DNA of 58,397 nucleotides from Sneathiellales bacterium (GCA_028277845.1 JANQFL010000014.1:1-58397), one strand, 5' to 3'; shown: positions 9,199 through 18,115, counted from the stretch's first letter. Notes: generated by a model not told the origin, from the letters alone. Numbers and translations: made by a program.

Positions 9199-9933
9199 TT
9201 AGAGAATATGTTGTTTTTCGTCGAGCCAGTTTCGGATCAGCTCCCGGTACCGGTCGCCGCCGAAGCTGGGAAAATGGCCGCCGTGCACGACACGAACCGG
9301 CAGAGCCAACAACCGTTTCATGCTGCGGACGTAATCGTCGATGTCGGAGTGGTAGGTGTCCTCGATCAACGGACCGTCATAGATGGTGTCGCCCGAAATA
9401 AAGACTTCGGACGCCTTTTCATACAGTCCGATGCCCCCGGGTGAATGACCGGGAAGATGCAGCACCTCGAACGCGCGGTCGCCCAGGTCGATGACGTCGC
9501 CGTCCTCGACGACGCGGGTCGCCGGTGCCGCTTTGACGGCATAGGTTGCCGACAAATAGGGCTCGGGTGGCAGCGCCGTGAAGATGTCGTCGGTGGCGTA
9601 GTCTTCCGCCAGTGTGTTGGCGCGGGTGGGGCCGGCGAGCAGGTCGGCTTCGTCCCGGTGCACGACCCGGTCGGAAAACTCGTGATGGTTACCGATGTGA
9701 TCGAAATGAGTGTGGCTGGTGACGGCGGTCAATGGCCGCTCGGTCACCAGGGGTATGTGATCACGCAGGCTGACGACACCCATGCCGCTGTCGACCAGCA
9801 TATCCCGGTCGCGGCCCCGCACATGCCAGATGTTGCAGCGGTAGAACGGCTTGATGTGGGGTTCGTCGATCAAGGTGATGTCGTCGCCCACGGTCTGTAT
9901 CCGGTACCACTCCTCGGCCTTCATTCGCTCCAT
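9199..9933 (-). CDS. Metallo-beta-lactamase-fold hydrolase
   Basis: A 244-residue MBL-fold protein. The zinc motif is SHTHFDHIGNHHEF (HxHxDH), with further ligands in LPGHSPGGIGLY, the Asp of ISGDTIYDGPL, and HGGHFPSFGG. Many proteins of this type are glyoxalase II-like thioesterases or lactonases. ATG 9933 sits four bases after the end of the ABC ATPase gene; an ATG at 9924 is an alternative. Position between the ATPase and the aldehyde dehydrogenase suggests it acts on an intermediate of the same pathway, perhaps a lactam, lactone or thioester. The reaction itself cannot be assigned. Confidence 0.87.
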   Translation of the reverse strand: MERMKAEEWYRIQTVGDDITLIDEPHIKPFYRCNIWHVRGRDRDMLVDSGMGVVSLRDHIPLVTERPLTAVTSHTHFDHIGNHHEFSDRVVHRDEADLLAGPTRANTLAEDYATDDIFTALPPEPYLSATYAVKAAPATRVVEDGDVIDLGDRAFEVLHLPGHSPGGIGLYEKASEVFISGDTIYDGPLIEDTYHSDIDDYVRSMKRLLALPVRVVHGGHFPSFGGDRYRELIRNWLDEKQHIL

Positions 9934-9937
9934 GGCA

Positions 9938-11017
9938 CTACGACTCCGGCAGCACGATGAGACTGGATTCGGAGACCTGCAGGTCGAGCGTATCACCGGG
10001 CTTGACCGGCCGGATCGGCGATATGTGCGCGACGAGCTGCTGCCGCGAGCCGGCGCGGTCGAGGAAGCAGCGGTAATGGGTGCCGAAGAAGGTCACCTCG
10101 TCGACCGTCGCCTGGCCGATGGATAGGCTGCCGTTTCGGCCCTCGTCGCGGAAATGCTCGGGGCGGATGCAGAGGTAAACATCGGCGCCCTGACGGATTT
10201 CCGGCAGCGCGATACGATCACGCGGGACGGTCACGCAGCCCCAATCGGCGGCCACGGAAACCGAGTCCGCGTCGATTTCAACGATCCGGACTGGCAACAG
10301 GTTGATCTCGCCCATGAATGACGCCGCGAACAGGCTGCGGGGCGACAAATAGACCCGTGACGGCGGGCCGTTGTCCTCAATCTTGCCGGCCTGCATAACG
10401 ACGATCTGGTCGGCGATGGCCATGGCTTCTTCCTGGTCATGGGTCACGTGCACGAAGGTGGTGCCGACCTTCTTCTGGATCGCCTTCAATTCGTCCTGCA
10501 TCTGGCGTCGGAGTTTGAGGTCCAACGCGCCGAGAGGCTCGTCCAGCAACAGCACGTCGGGGTCGACCGCCAGGGCACGGGCCAGGGCGACGCGTTGACG
10601 CTGCCCGCCCGACAGTTCGTGGGGCATCTTGCTCATGGCGTCTTCCAAACCCACCAGCGCCAGTAATTCCCGTGCCCGATCATGGCGCACTTGGCGGCCG
10701 GCGCCACGCATGCGCAGGCCGAAACCAACGTTTGCAGCGAGGTTCATGTGCGGGAACAGGGCGTAGTCCTGGAACATGGTGGTGGTCGGCCGTTTCGCCG
10801 GTGGTACATGGGTGACATCGGCGTCGCCGATCAAGACCCGTCCCTCGGTGGGCGTCAGAAACCCGCCCAGGATATTCAGCAGTGTGGTCTTGCCACAGCC
10901 GGACGGGCCCAATAGTACCGTGTAATCTCCGGCGGCAATATGCAGGTCGATACCGCCCAGCGCCGTGACTGTGCCGAACGTCTTGACGATGCCTTCGAAT
11001 GCGACGGTATCCGTCAT
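9938..11017 (-). CDS. potA: Spermidine/putrescine-type ABC transporter ATPase
   Basis: A 359-residue importer ATPase. It shows Walker A (GPSGCGKTT), Q-loop (FQDYALFPHM), signature LSGGQRQRVALARAL, Walker B (LLLDEPLGALD) and the switch His in VTHDQEEAMA. A C-terminal TOBE-like regulatory domain follows (IRPEHF, VDEVTFFGTHYRCFL). ATG 11017 overlaps the upstream permease stop in ATGA, indicating translational coupling. With two permeases and a binding protein it forms a complete PotABCD-like importer. Substrate is probably a polyamine or guanidino compound, given the adjacent agmatinase-family gene. Confidence 0.94.
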   Translation of the reverse strand: MTDTVAFEGIVKTFGTVTALGGIDLHIAAGDYTVLLGPSGCGKTTLLNILGGFLTPTEGRVLIGDADVTHVPPAKRPTTTMFQDYALFPHMNLAANVGFGLRMRGAGRQVRHDRARELLALVGLEDAMSKMPHELSGGQRQRVALARALAVDPDVLLLDEPLGALDLKLRRQMQDELKAIQKKVGTTFVHVTHDQEEAMAIADQIVVMQAGKIEDNGPPSRVYLSPRSLFAASFMGEINLLPVRIVEIDADSVSVAADWGCVTVPRDRIALPEIRQGADVYLCIRPEHFRDEGRNGSLSIGQATVDEVTFFGTHYRCFLDRAGSRQQLVAHISPIRPVKPGDTLDLQVSESSLIVLPES

Positions 11018-11799
11018 CGGCGAATGACCTTGCGAAACACGATAATCTCCATGAACAGAACCATCACGATGGATACCAGGAACACCAGGCTTCCGACCGC
11101 GTTGGTTTTGGGGTTGAGCCCCGAACGCAGCAGGCTCCAGATTTCCACCGGCAGGGTGTTGTCGAAACGGGACAGCAGGAACGCGATGATGAACTCGTCC
11201 CACGAAAACGTCACCGACAGGAAGAACGCGGCGATGATGCCGGGCATCAGCATGGGTGCCGTGACGTAGGCCATGACCTCCAGGTCGTTGGCGCCCAGGT
11301 CGCGGGCGGCCCGTTCGATATTGATCTGATGGTCGCCCATCAGGGAATAGAGGATGGCGAAACACAGCGGCGTGTTGATCACCACGTGGCCGACGCCCAC
11401 CGTCAGCAGCGAGCGCGACACGCCGGCCATGTTGAAGGTGATCAGCAGGCCCAGGCCGATGATGAGATAGCTGACCGTCAGGGGTGCGGTGATCAGCGCC
11501 CGCTGGAAACCGGTGCCCGGCAGCTTGTAGCGCGCCAGGGCGTAGGCGGCGATGAAGCCGAGCAGACAGGCGACGGCGGACGAGATTGACGCCACCAGCA
11601 AGGAATTCAACAACGCGTCGGTCAAACGCGAATCCGACAGCACGGCCTCGTACCAACGCAGGGACGGACCGTTCAGCGGCGGGATGGGAAAGCGGCCGCT
11701 CTGAAAGGAAAACAGGACCAGCACGATGACCGGCAGGTAGATGAAGGCATAAACCGCCGCCAAGTAACCCGACAGGCCCAGTGTCGTCAGCCGGCGCAT
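11014..11799 (-). CDS. potC: ABC transporter permease, PotC-like
   Basis: A 261-residue inner-membrane permease with about six helices. It begins LSGYLAAVYAFIYLPVIVLV and has the EAA loop that docks the ATPase at IERAARDLGANDLEVMAYVTA. FSWDEFIIAFLLS is characteristic of PotC-type polyamine permeases. It starts one base after the end of the PotB-like gene and overlaps the ATPase gene by four bases, so it lies in the middle of the importer operon. Confidence 0.93.
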   Translation of the reverse strand: MRRLTTLGLSGYLAAVYAFIYLPVIVLVLFSFQSGRFPIPPLNGPSLRWYEAVLSDSRLTDALLNSLLVASISSAVACLLGFIAAYALARYKLPGTGFQRALITAPLTVSYLIIGLGLLITFNMAGVSRSLLTVGVGHVVINTPLCFAILYSLMGDHQINIERAARDLGANDLEVMAYVTAPMLMPGIIAAFFLSVTFSWDEFIIAFLLSRFDNTLPVEIWSLLRSGLNPKTNAVGSLVFLVSIVMVLFMEIIVFRKVIRR

Positions 11800-11800
11800 A

Positions 11801-12658
11801 TCAGGCGCGCTCCAGGCGCAGCCAGCGGGCGCACAGAACGTAAGCCAGCGTCACCACGGCCATCAGCAGGATGGACAAGGCCGCCGCGGTCGGCAGGTCG
11901 GCCCGGCGGCCGATCTGCAGCATGATGACCTGCGGCAACAGCAGTTCGTTGTTGCCACCCAGGATCTGCGGGGTGATGTAGTCGCCGATGCACAGCACGA
12001 AGGTGAGGAACGCGCCGACCATGATGCCGGGCAGGGTCAGGGGCAGCAGCACATACCAGAAGACCTGCAAGCCGTTGGCGCCCAGGTCGGCGGCGGCGCG
12101 GCGGTAGTTGGGACCCAACTGCACCAGGTTGGCGTAGATGGTCAGGGTCAGCAGCATGACGAAAAAATGCACGAAGCCGATCACCGTCGCCGTGCGTGTG
12201 CTCGCCAGTTCCAACGGTTCGTCGATGATGCCGATGCCGAGAAGCGCCTGGTTGATGACGCCGTTGCGGGCCAGCACCAGCAGCCAGGCGTAGGAGCGCA
12301 CCACATAGGATGTCCAGAACGGCAGAATGGCGAGAATCAGCGCCAGCCGCTGCCAGCGTTGCGGCACACGTTCGGCGATGATCCAGGCCAGCGGATAGGC
12401 CAGGAGGATCGAGATCAGCGTCACCAGGACCGTGACCTCGAGGGAGTTCAGCATCGCCTTGAGAAGATGGGATTTCCCGAAGAAGGCGACGTAGTTGTCC
12501 AGCGACCAGGTCTGGACGATCTTGCCGCCGATCCGTTTCCACAGCGACATGACCGCCATGATCGCGAACGGCACGACAAAGAAGGCAACCGTCCACAGCA
12601 GTGTTGGGGCGATGAAGGACCAGCCCTTCACGGTCTCCCGCCGCGCCGCATCCATCAT
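11801..12658 (-). CDS. potB: ABC transporter permease, PotB-like
   Basis: A 285-residue permease. A first membrane helix is seen at about 14-38 (SFIAPTLLWTVAFFVVPFAI), and the conserved periplasmic-to-helix stretch PFWTSYVVRSYAWLLVLARN is typical of PotB/PotH proteins. The EAA loop is YRRAAADLGANGLQVFWYVL. ATG 12658 is preceded by AGGAAGGA; the next codon is also ATG, so the start may be 12655. An 83-bp gap separates it from the binding-protein gene, longer than the other junctions and carrying the repeated motif at 12711-12722. Confidence 0.93.
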   Translation of the reverse strand: MMDAARRETVKGWSFIAPTLLWTVAFFVVPFAIMAVMSLWKRIGGKIVQTWSLDNYVAFFGKSHLLKAMLNSLEVTVLVTLISILLAYPLAWIIAERVPQRWQRLALILAILPFWTSYVVRSYAWLLVLARNGVINQALLGIGIIDEPLELASTRTATVIGFVHFFVMLLTLTIYANLVQLGPNYRRAAADLGANGLQVFWYVLLPLTLPGIMVGAFLTFVLCIGDYITPQILGGNNELLLPQVIMLQIGRRADLPTAAALSILLMAVVTLAYVLCARWLRLERA

Positions 12659-12710
12659 GGACGGTTCCTTCCTGTCGTTGTCCGGAACAAGGCTACACGC
12701 ATTCCGGACG

Positions 12711-12722
12711 AAACGGTACGCA
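12711..12722. promoter_or_regulatory. AAACGGTACGCA motif upstream of permease gene
   Basis: The 12-base string AAACGGTACGCA occurs here, between the binding-protein and PotB-like genes, and again at 14848-14859 upstream of the first agmatinase-family gene. A related form occurs at 19360-19371. A shared operator is possible; the regulator is unknown. Confidence 0.35.
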
Positions 12723-12741
12723 CGTCAACGCATGGTCCCCG

Positions 12742-13827
12742 TTACTGCTGCAGGAACTCGGTCCAGACGTCCTGCATCTTGGCGTCCAGTTCCGTGCTCG
12801 GCGCCGGATACAGTTGCGCCCGGGCCAGGTAGGCTTTCTGCTCCGACCAGCGCAGCGCGGCCTTTTGCTTGTCGGTCAGGTGGCTGCCGGCCTTGGAGTT
12901 GGCGGGCATGGCCCAATAGCACGACGACGTGGCCAGGCGTGCCTGGCCTTCGGGGCTGAGGATGTATTGCACGAACTTCAGCGCCAGGTCCTTCTTCTTG
13001 GAATCGGCGAATACGCCGATGGACTGCGACCAGCGCACGCCGCCCTGCTCGGGAATGGTCCAGTCAAGCGCCGGGTTTTCCTCGGTCAACGCGGCGGTCA
13101 CCCACTCGCCGCCGCCGACCAGGATATCGACCTCGCCGGTGGCGATGGCCGTCTGGCTGGCGACCACGTCGCCGACCAGCTTGGACACCGATTTCATCTT
13201 GAACAGCTTGTCCTTGATGGCGCCCAGATCGCCGGCGTTCAGGCCCGCGGTCTTCTTGCCCAGGCCCATCTGCACCATACCCATCACCGGCAGGTAATAG
13301 TCATAGACCGCGATGCGGCCCTTGTACTTGTCGGACCAGATCACCGACATGTCGTTCATGTCGGCGGGATCGACCTTTTCCTTGTTGTAGGAAATGGTGT
13401 TGTAGCCGAACTTCTCGGAGATGGCGTAGACCTTGCCGTCGCGGGTGTGGTTCTCCGCCATCACCAGTTCGGGGAACAGGTCGCCGGTCGGCAGCTTGTC
13501 GGCAGGCAAAGGCGCCAGGATGCCGGCGTCGACGACCCGCGGCACGTCGATACCATCGACCACGAACACGTCCCAGTCGCCCGGTTGCGACTGTTCGATC
13601 AGCGACAGGGCCGTGCCGGTGCCTTCATAGTCCTTCAGGTTGATCTTCACGCCGTGCTTGTCCTCGAACGGTTTGATCAGGCCGGGGTCGGTGTGATCAC
13701 ACCAGACCAGCGCGTTCAATTCGTCGGCGGCGGACGCCATGGTGCTCATCAGTCCGCCGGCCAGCAGCGCGAGCGCCGATGCGCGCAGCCCGCGCTTCAC
13801 GATGTTGTTGGGTTTTCTGTCCTTCAT
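12742..13827 (-). CDS. potD: Periplasmic polyamine-type substrate-binding protein
   Basis: A 361-residue exported binding protein of the PotD/PotF family. A Sec signal peptide spans about 1-33 (RASALALLAGGLMSTMASAA). The mature part starts with LNALVWCDHTDPGLIKPFED, the family pattern, and contains DWDVFVVDGID, the hinge region FGYNTISYNK, and a typical C-terminal helix (AQLYPAPSTELDAKMQDVW). A strong GAGGAGGGAG ribosome binding site lies before ATG 13827. It is encoded between the agmatinase-family gene and the two permeases. Specificity could be putrescine, spermidine, agmatine or a guanidino acid; binding residues cannot be assigned by eye. Confidence 0.92.
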   Translation of the reverse strand: MKDRKPNNIVKRGLRASALALLAGGLMSTMASAADELNALVWCDHTDPGLIKPFEDKHGVKINLKDYEGTGTALSLIEQSQPGDWDVFVVDGIDVPRVVDAGILAPLPADKLPTGDLFPELVMAENHTRDGKVYAISEKFGYNTISYNKEKVDPADMNDMSVIWSDKYKGRIAVYDYYLPVMGMVQMGLGKKTAGLNAGDLGAIKDKLFKMKSVSKLVGDVVASQTAIATGEVDILVGGGEWVTAALTEENPALDWTIPEQGGVRWSQSIGVFADSKKKDLALKFVQYILSPEGQARLATSSCYWAMPANSKAGSHLTDKQKAALRWSEQKAYLARAQLYPAPSTELDAKMQDVWTEFLQQ

Positions 13828-13852
13828 GTCTCCCTCCTCTGTTGCTCGTTGA

Positions 13853-14806
13853 TCATTTCATGGTGCGTACGCCCGGCAGGACGCACAGCATTTCGTAAAG
13901 CAGGTTGGCCCCGACCAGCGCGGTGTTGCCGCTTGTGTCGTAGGGGGGCGAGACCTCGACCAGGTCGCCGCCGATGACGTTGAGTCCGGCGCAGCCGCGC
14001 ACGATTTCCAGGCCCTGCCAGATGGACAGGCCGCCGATTTCCACCGTGCCCGTTCCCGGCGCGAAGGCCGGGTCGAGGCCGTCGATGTCGAAACTGATGT
14101 AGACCGGGGCATCGCCGATCCGTGCACGGACTTCCTCCATCAGCGGCGCCAGGGACTGGTACCAGCAGGCCTCGGCGGGCACGACGCGGAATCCCTGTTG
14201 CCGCGACCAGTCGAACTCGTCGGGGCTGTAGCCCGTGCCGCGCAGGCCGATCTGAGTCACCTTGTCGGTGATCAGCAGGCCTTCCTCCACCGCACGGCGG
14301 AACGGCGTGCCGTGGGCGATGGGTTCGCCGAACATGTCGTCGTTGATGTCGGCGTGCGCATCGATGTGCACCAGGGCGACCGGGCCGTATTTCCTTCTCA
14401 GGGCGCGCAGGATCGGCAGCACGATGGTGTGGTCACCGCCCATGGTGAGGGGGACGCAATCCGCCTCCATGATGGCGTCGTAACGGCGCTCGATGATGGC
14501 GATGGACTTTTCCAGGTTGAACGTATTGATCGCCACATCGCCGATATCGGCGACCTGCAGGCTGTCGAACGGGGCGGCGCCGGTGGCCATGTTGTTGGGT
14601 CTGAGCATGCAGCTTTCGGCGCGGATCTGGCGCGGGCCATGGCGGGCGCCGGCCCGGTTGGAGGTGCCGATGTCGAACGGCACGCCGACGAAACAGGCAT
14701 CCAGACCCTCGGCCGATTCCTGCGACGGCAGACGCATCATGGTCGCGGGACCGCCAAAGCGCGGCATGGCGTTGCCGCCCAAGGGTTGGTTCAGTCCTTG
14801 CGTCAT
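13853..14806 (-). CDS. speB: Ureohydrolase, agmatinase family (copy 1)
   Basis: Manganese-dependent hydrolase that releases urea from a guanidino compound. All metal ligands of the arginase/agmatinase superfamily are present in the 317 residues: GGDHTIVLPIL, HIDAHADINDDM, and SFDIDGLDPAFAPGTGT. TSNRAGARHGPRQIR and GGDLVEVSPPYD are also typical. True agmatinase, guanidinobutyrase and guanidinopropionase share these motifs, so the substrate is not fixed by sequence reading. It is first in the run ureohydrolase, binding protein, permeases, ATPase, MBL hydrolase, aldehyde dehydrogenase. The upstream region carries a palindrome at 14840-14851. Compare the second copy at 17041. Confidence 0.93.
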   Translation of the reverse strand: MTQGLNQPLGGNAMPRFGGPATMMRLPSQESAEGLDACFVGVPFDIGTSNRAGARHGPRQIRAESCMLRPNNMATGAAPFDSLQVADIGDVAINTFNLEKSIAIIERRYDAIMEADCVPLTMGGDHTIVLPILRALRRKYGPVALVHIDAHADINDDMFGEPIAHGTPFRRAVEEGLLITDKVTQIGLRGTGYSPDEFDWSRQQGFRVVPAEACWYQSLAPLMEEVRARIGDAPVYISFDIDGLDPAFAPGTGTVEIGGLSIWQGLEIVRGCAGLNVIGGDLVEVSPPYDTSGNTALVGANLLYEMLCVLPGVRTMK

Positions 14807-14839
14807 CCGGTGCGTCCCCGTTCGCGGAAGCGTTACGAT

Positions 14840-14859
14840 GTTTGCGCAAACGGTACGCA
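14840..14859. promoter_or_regulatory. Palindrome GTTTGCGCAAAC and repeated motif upstream of ureohydrolase 1
   Basis: GTTTGCGCAAAC (14840-14851) is a perfect 12-bp palindrome lying 34 bases before the ureohydrolase start codon. It runs directly into the motif AAACGGTACGCA (14848-14859). Its placement suits an operator. Confidence 0.45.
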
Positions 14860-14896
14860 GGGATCAAAGTTTGAGAAAGTAGAAAGAACGAACAAT

Positions 14897-14922
14897 TACA
14901 TTGAAAAATATCAAACAATGTA
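14897..14922. repeat. Inverted repeat TACATTG-N12-CAATGTA
   Basis: Perfect 7-bp arms separated by 12 A+T-rich bases, between the LysR gene end and the ureohydrolase start. It could be a LysR binding site for the ureohydrolase promoter or a weak hairpin at the LysR gene end. No U-tract follows it on the minus strand. Confidence 0.4.
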
Positions 14923-14928
14923 TTCGGG

Positions 14929-15828
14929 CTACTTACCGTACGCCGTCTTCAGTTCCGCCAGGAACGTCTCGATCACCTGGGTCTTGCGGTAGCCCTTGCG
15001 GGTGACCAGTTCGAAGGGGCAGGTGAACGAGATTTTTCCCGGGTTGATCGCCCGCAACTGACCTTGTTGGACCCAGTGTGCGGCGTAATGATCCGGCAGA
15101 AAGCCGACATAACAGCCGCTGAGGATGAGCAACAGCTGGGGTTCGATCTGATAGACCGTCGCGGCGATGTTTTCGAAGCCGAACTGCCTCGAAAACCGTT
15201 CGCTCCAATACCCGCGCGAAACGATGGCCAGGTCCTTCAAGGCCTTGCGGCCGATGGTTTTTTTGCCCGCCTTTTCGAACCAGGGATGCCCGTGTGCGCA
15301 ATACAGGCTGTGGTCCTCGTCATAGAGCCAATCGTAATCCAGCCCGAATACCTTGTGGGGAAAACTGCCGATGGCGAAATGCAAGGCGCCGTCCAGGACC
15401 TGTTCCTGCAAATGCTGGGGCGTGCCTTGCTGTAACGTGAGCTGCACCGCGTTGTCCTGCCGCTGGAAGCGGGCGACGGCATTGTGGAACTGGCTCTGCG
15501 GGTCGGTGGCGATGGAATCGACCAGGCCGATTTTCAGTTCCCCCGACAAACCGCCTTTCAACTCGCCCACTTCCGATGAAAAATCATCGATCGAGCGCAG
15601 CAGGTTCTGTGCCGCCGCGTAGACGATCTCGCCTTTCTCGGTCAGACGGAACCCCGCCCGTCCGCGCTGGCAGAGCTTGACTCCGAGCCGCTGTTCCAGC
15701 GCCGTGATATGGTTGCTGATGGTGGATTGGCTGATGTTGAGTTCGGCTTGCGCGGCGCCGAACCCGGCGTGCCGCACCACCGAGTCGAACACCCGCAGCA
15801 ATCGTAGATCCGTTCCGGCCAGTTTCAT
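14929..15828 (-). CDS. LysR-family transcriptional regulator (copy 1)
   Basis: A 299-residue LysR regulator. The winged helix-turn-helix is at the N-terminus (FDSVVRHAGFGAAQAELNIS, then QSTISNHITALEQRLG). The linker (GFRLTEKGEIVYAAAQNLL) and a co-inducer domain follow. It is encoded on the same strand as, and just upstream of, the first ureohydrolase locus, with 122 bp between. It is therefore the likely activator of that locus. The effector is unknown, perhaps the guanidino or polyamine substrate. Confidence 0.92.
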   Translation of the reverse strand: MKLAGTDLRLLRVFDSVVRHAGFGAAQAELNISQSTISNHITALEQRLGVKLCQRGRAGFRLTEKGEIVYAAAQNLLRSIDDFSSEVGELKGGLSGELKIGLVDSIATDPQSQFHNAVARFQRQDNAVQLTLQQGTPQHLQEQVLDGALHFAIGSFPHKVFGLDYDWLYDEDHSLYCAHGHPWFEKAGKKTIGRKALKDLAIVSRGYWSERFSRQFGFENIAATVYQIEPQLLLILSGCYVGFLPDHYAAHWVQQGQLRAINPGKISFTCPFELVTRKGYRKTQVIETFLAELKTAYGK

Positions 15829-15908
15829 GACGGCGCCCCCGTAAGGCCTAAAGCCATAGCAGGATAAGCCGCCGCCTCACAAGCCGGGGGTAGGTGCCGC
15901 CGGACCCG

Positions 15909-16799
15909 TCAGATCGACGTTTCGGCGATTTCGGCGTAGAGCCAGTCGACGAAGGCGCGGGCAATGGGCGCCGAGCGGATTTCGTTGCGGCCGGCCACGT
16001 AGAACGAATTCGCCGCCGCCACCTGCAATTCGAACGGCATGATCAGGCGGCCGGTTTCCAGGGCCAAGCTGGCGGTGACCGTGTCGCCCAGCGCAACGCC
16101 GTTGCCGTGCACGGCCGCTTCGATGGCGAGGTAGGCGTCGGTCATATAGTGATGGCGGCCGCGGGCGAGGTGAATGGCGTCGGCCGCGGCCAGCCAGCTG
16201 TGCCATTCCTGGCCATCGTCGGCGTGCAGCAGCACGTGATCGCTCAAACCGGATACCGTGCGCGGCGGACGGCCGCCCCGCAGGGTCGGACTGCACACCG
16301 GAAACAGTTTCAGCGGTGACAGCAGGCTGACCCAGCAATCCGACCAGTTGCCGTCTCCGTACCGGATGCAGACGTCGACCTCCGGCGAATAGATCAGCGA
16401 TGCGTCGTTGGACGGCAGGCATTTCAAGCGAATGCCGGGGAACTGTTCGGAAAACTTGTCCAAACGGGGGATCAGCCAGAACGACAGGAGCGCCGGTACG
16501 CAACTGACCACCAGATAGCCTTCCGTGACCGGCCGGGTCAGCCGGGCCATGGCCTCCGCGATCATGTCGAAAGCGCCGGACACCGGCGGCAACAGGGCGG
16601 CGCCTTCCGGCGACAACCGCAGCCGGTTGCCGTCCCGAATGAACAGGCTAAGATTCAGCGTGGTTTCCAGGGATTTGATCTGGTGGCTGACGGCGCCGTG
16701 AGTGACGTTCAGTTCTTCCGCCGCCCTCGATACGGACAAATGCCGTGCCGCAGCCTCGAAGGCACGCAACGGATTGAGAGGAGGTAGGCGTTTGGACAT
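15909..16799 (-). CDS. LysR-family regulator, GcvA-like (copy 2)
   Basis: A 296-residue LysR protein of the GcvA-like type: LPPLNPLRAFEAAARHLSVS, then RAAEELNVTHGAVSHQIKSL, the latter being the characteristic recognition helix. The regulatory domain follows (EGYLVVSCVPALLSFWLIPR). It is divergent from the second ureohydrolase gene across 241 bp. That gap contains two GTGAAAAT-bearing sites, so it is the natural candidate regulator for the plus-strand locus and for itself. It has little resemblance to the neighbouring LysR protein outside the HTH. Confidence 0.93.
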   Translation of the reverse strand: MSKRLPPLNPLRAFEAAARHLSVSRAAEELNVTHGAVSHQIKSLETTLNLSLFIRDGNRLRLSPEGAALLPPVSGAFDMIAEAMARLTRPVTEGYLVVSCVPALLSFWLIPRLDKFSEQFPGIRLKCLPSNDASLIYSPEVDVCIRYGDGNWSDCWVSLLSPLKLFPVCSPTLRGGRPPRTVSGLSDHVLLHADDGQEWHSWLAAADAIHLARGRHHYMTDAYLAIEAAVHGNGVALGDTVTASLALETGRLIMPFELQVAAANSFYVAGRNEIRSAPIARAFVDWLYAEIAETSI

Positions 16800-16814
16800 G
16801 GAGTCGCAGAGCTA

Positions 16815-16831
16815 TGTGAAAATATTTCACA
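16815..16831. promoter_or_regulatory. Palindromic operator TGTGAAA-ATA-TTTCACA
   Basis: Perfect 7-bp arms separated by ATA, lying 16-32 bp upstream of the GcvA-like LysR start codon. The position suits autorepression. Confidence 0.55.
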
Positions 16832-16971
16832 CTATTGTTCAAAAAACTCTCGTTTGCAATGGCGCTGAGGGGCCAACACAATGCCCGAGACAAGGGCCGG
16901 ACTGGCTTGCCGATAGCCCAATGGCCTAGTGTGGTACGATGATTCGAATGGTTTGGCAGCGCGGCCAGAGC

Positions 16972-16990
16972 GTGAAAATTTCTAAATTTC
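16972..16990. promoter_or_regulatory. Second GTGAAAAT site upstream of ureohydrolase 2
   Basis: GTGAAAATTTCTAAATTTC shares GTGAAAAT with the palindrome at 16815-16831 and has a partial inverted repeat (GAAA..TTTC, AAATTT). It lies about 50 bp before the ureohydrolase ATG. It may be the activation site of the divergent LysR protein. Confidence 0.45.
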
Positions 16991-17040
16991 CGGTACACCC
17001 CCGCGGGTCGGATTGATGGTTTGGACGGAATAGGGTCGGC

Positions 17041-18102
17041 ATGGATCAGGATGAATTGAAGCGCCTGCGCGAAAAGTACGGTGATTTGCACGGCGGCGAA
17101 GTGTTCGATCCGGAATTCCGGGCCGTGGCCGACGGAAATTTCGACGATACCGGCACGCGTTTGGCGCCTTATTCCGGTATCCCGACGTTTCTTTCGGCGC
17201 CGCACCGGACTTATGTCCCAGCAGGCGATGGCGCCGAGCTGGACGGGTTGCAGGTCGCCATGATCGGCGTGCCCATGGACCTGGGCGTCACCAACCGGCC
17301 TGGCGCCCGGTTCGGGCCGCGGGCCTTGCGCACCATGGAGCGGATCGGCCCCTACAATCATTTCCTGCGCTGTTCCCCCATGGCAGACCTTGTTGTTGCC
17401 GACATCGGCGACGTGCCGTTCCGCAGCCGGTACAGCCTGGAGAAGAGCCACGAAGATATCGAAGCCTACTTCCGCAAGGTCGCGGCCAAAGGCGTCGCGA
17501 CCGTATCGGCGGGCGGCGATCACTCGGTGTCGCTGCCGATCCTCAAGGCCCTCGGTGCCGAGCGGCCGGTCGGCATGGTGCATATCGACGCCCATTGCGA
17601 CACCGGCGGCTCGTTCGATCAGACCAAGTTCCACCACGGCGGCCCGTTTCGCGAGGCCGTTCTGGAAGGCGTGCTGGATCCCAAGCGCACCGTGCAGATC
17701 GGGATCCGCGGCTCCGCCGAGTATCTATGGGAGTTTTCCATCGACAGCGGCATGACGGTGATACACGCCGAGGATGTCGATACGAAGGGTGTCCCGGCGG
17801 TGATCGAGAAGGCCCGAGAAGTGGTCGGCGACGGTCCCACTTACATTTCGTTCGATGTCGACGGCATCGACCCGGCCTTCGCCCCCGGCACCGGAACGCC
17901 TGAGGTGGGTGGCCTGACGACCCGGGAAGCGTTGGAAATCCTGCGTGGCCTGAAAGGCGTCAATGTGATCGGTGGCGATGTTGTCGAGGTGGCGCCGCAA
18001 TACGACACCACCACCAACACCATCCAGGCCGGGGCGCAAATGATGTTCGAAATCTTGAGTTTGATGGTCTACAGCCCGTCGGTCGGCGGGCGGACGGCCT
18101 GA
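17041..18102 (+). CDS. speB: Ureohydrolase, agmatinase family (copy 2)
   Basis: A 353-residue manganese ureohydrolase. Metal-ligand motifs are complete: AGGDHSVSLPILKAL, VHIDAHCDTGGSF, and SFDVDGIDPAFAPGTGT. It differs clearly from the first copy: about 36 residues longer, mainly at the N-terminus, and HCDTGG in place of HADIND. The substrates of the two enzymes therefore probably differ. It heads the plus-strand run of binding protein, ATPase, two permeases and an amidase. Guanidinobutyrase, guanidinopropionase or nickel-type guanidine hydrolase activity are all possible within this superfamily. Confidence 0.93.
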   Translation: MDQDELKRLREKYGDLHGGEVFDPEFRAVADGNFDDTGTRLAPYSGIPTFLSAPHRTYVPAGDGAELDGLQVAMIGVPMDLGVTNRPGARFGPRALRTMERIGPYNHFLRCSPMADLVVADIGDVPFRSRYSLEKSHEDIEAYFRKVAAKGVATVSAGGDHSVSLPILKALGAERPVGMVHIDAHCDTGGSFDQTKFHHGGPFREAVLEGVLDPKRTVQIGIRGSAEYLWEFSIDSGMTVIHAEDVDTKGVPAVIEKAREVVGDGPTYISFDVDGIDPAFAPGTGTPEVGGLTTREALEILRGLKGVNVIGGDVVEVAPQYDTTTNTIQAGAQMMFEILSLMVYSPSVGGRTA

Positions 18103-18115
18103 TGTTTTGAATAAC

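Noticed and set aside
16921-17040. Possible guanidine riboswitch before the second ureohydrolase
   Set aside because: I looked for the conserved guanidine-I segments (for example ACCGAGAG-like and ACACGG-like blocks) and found none; the LysR-type palindromes explain the region better.
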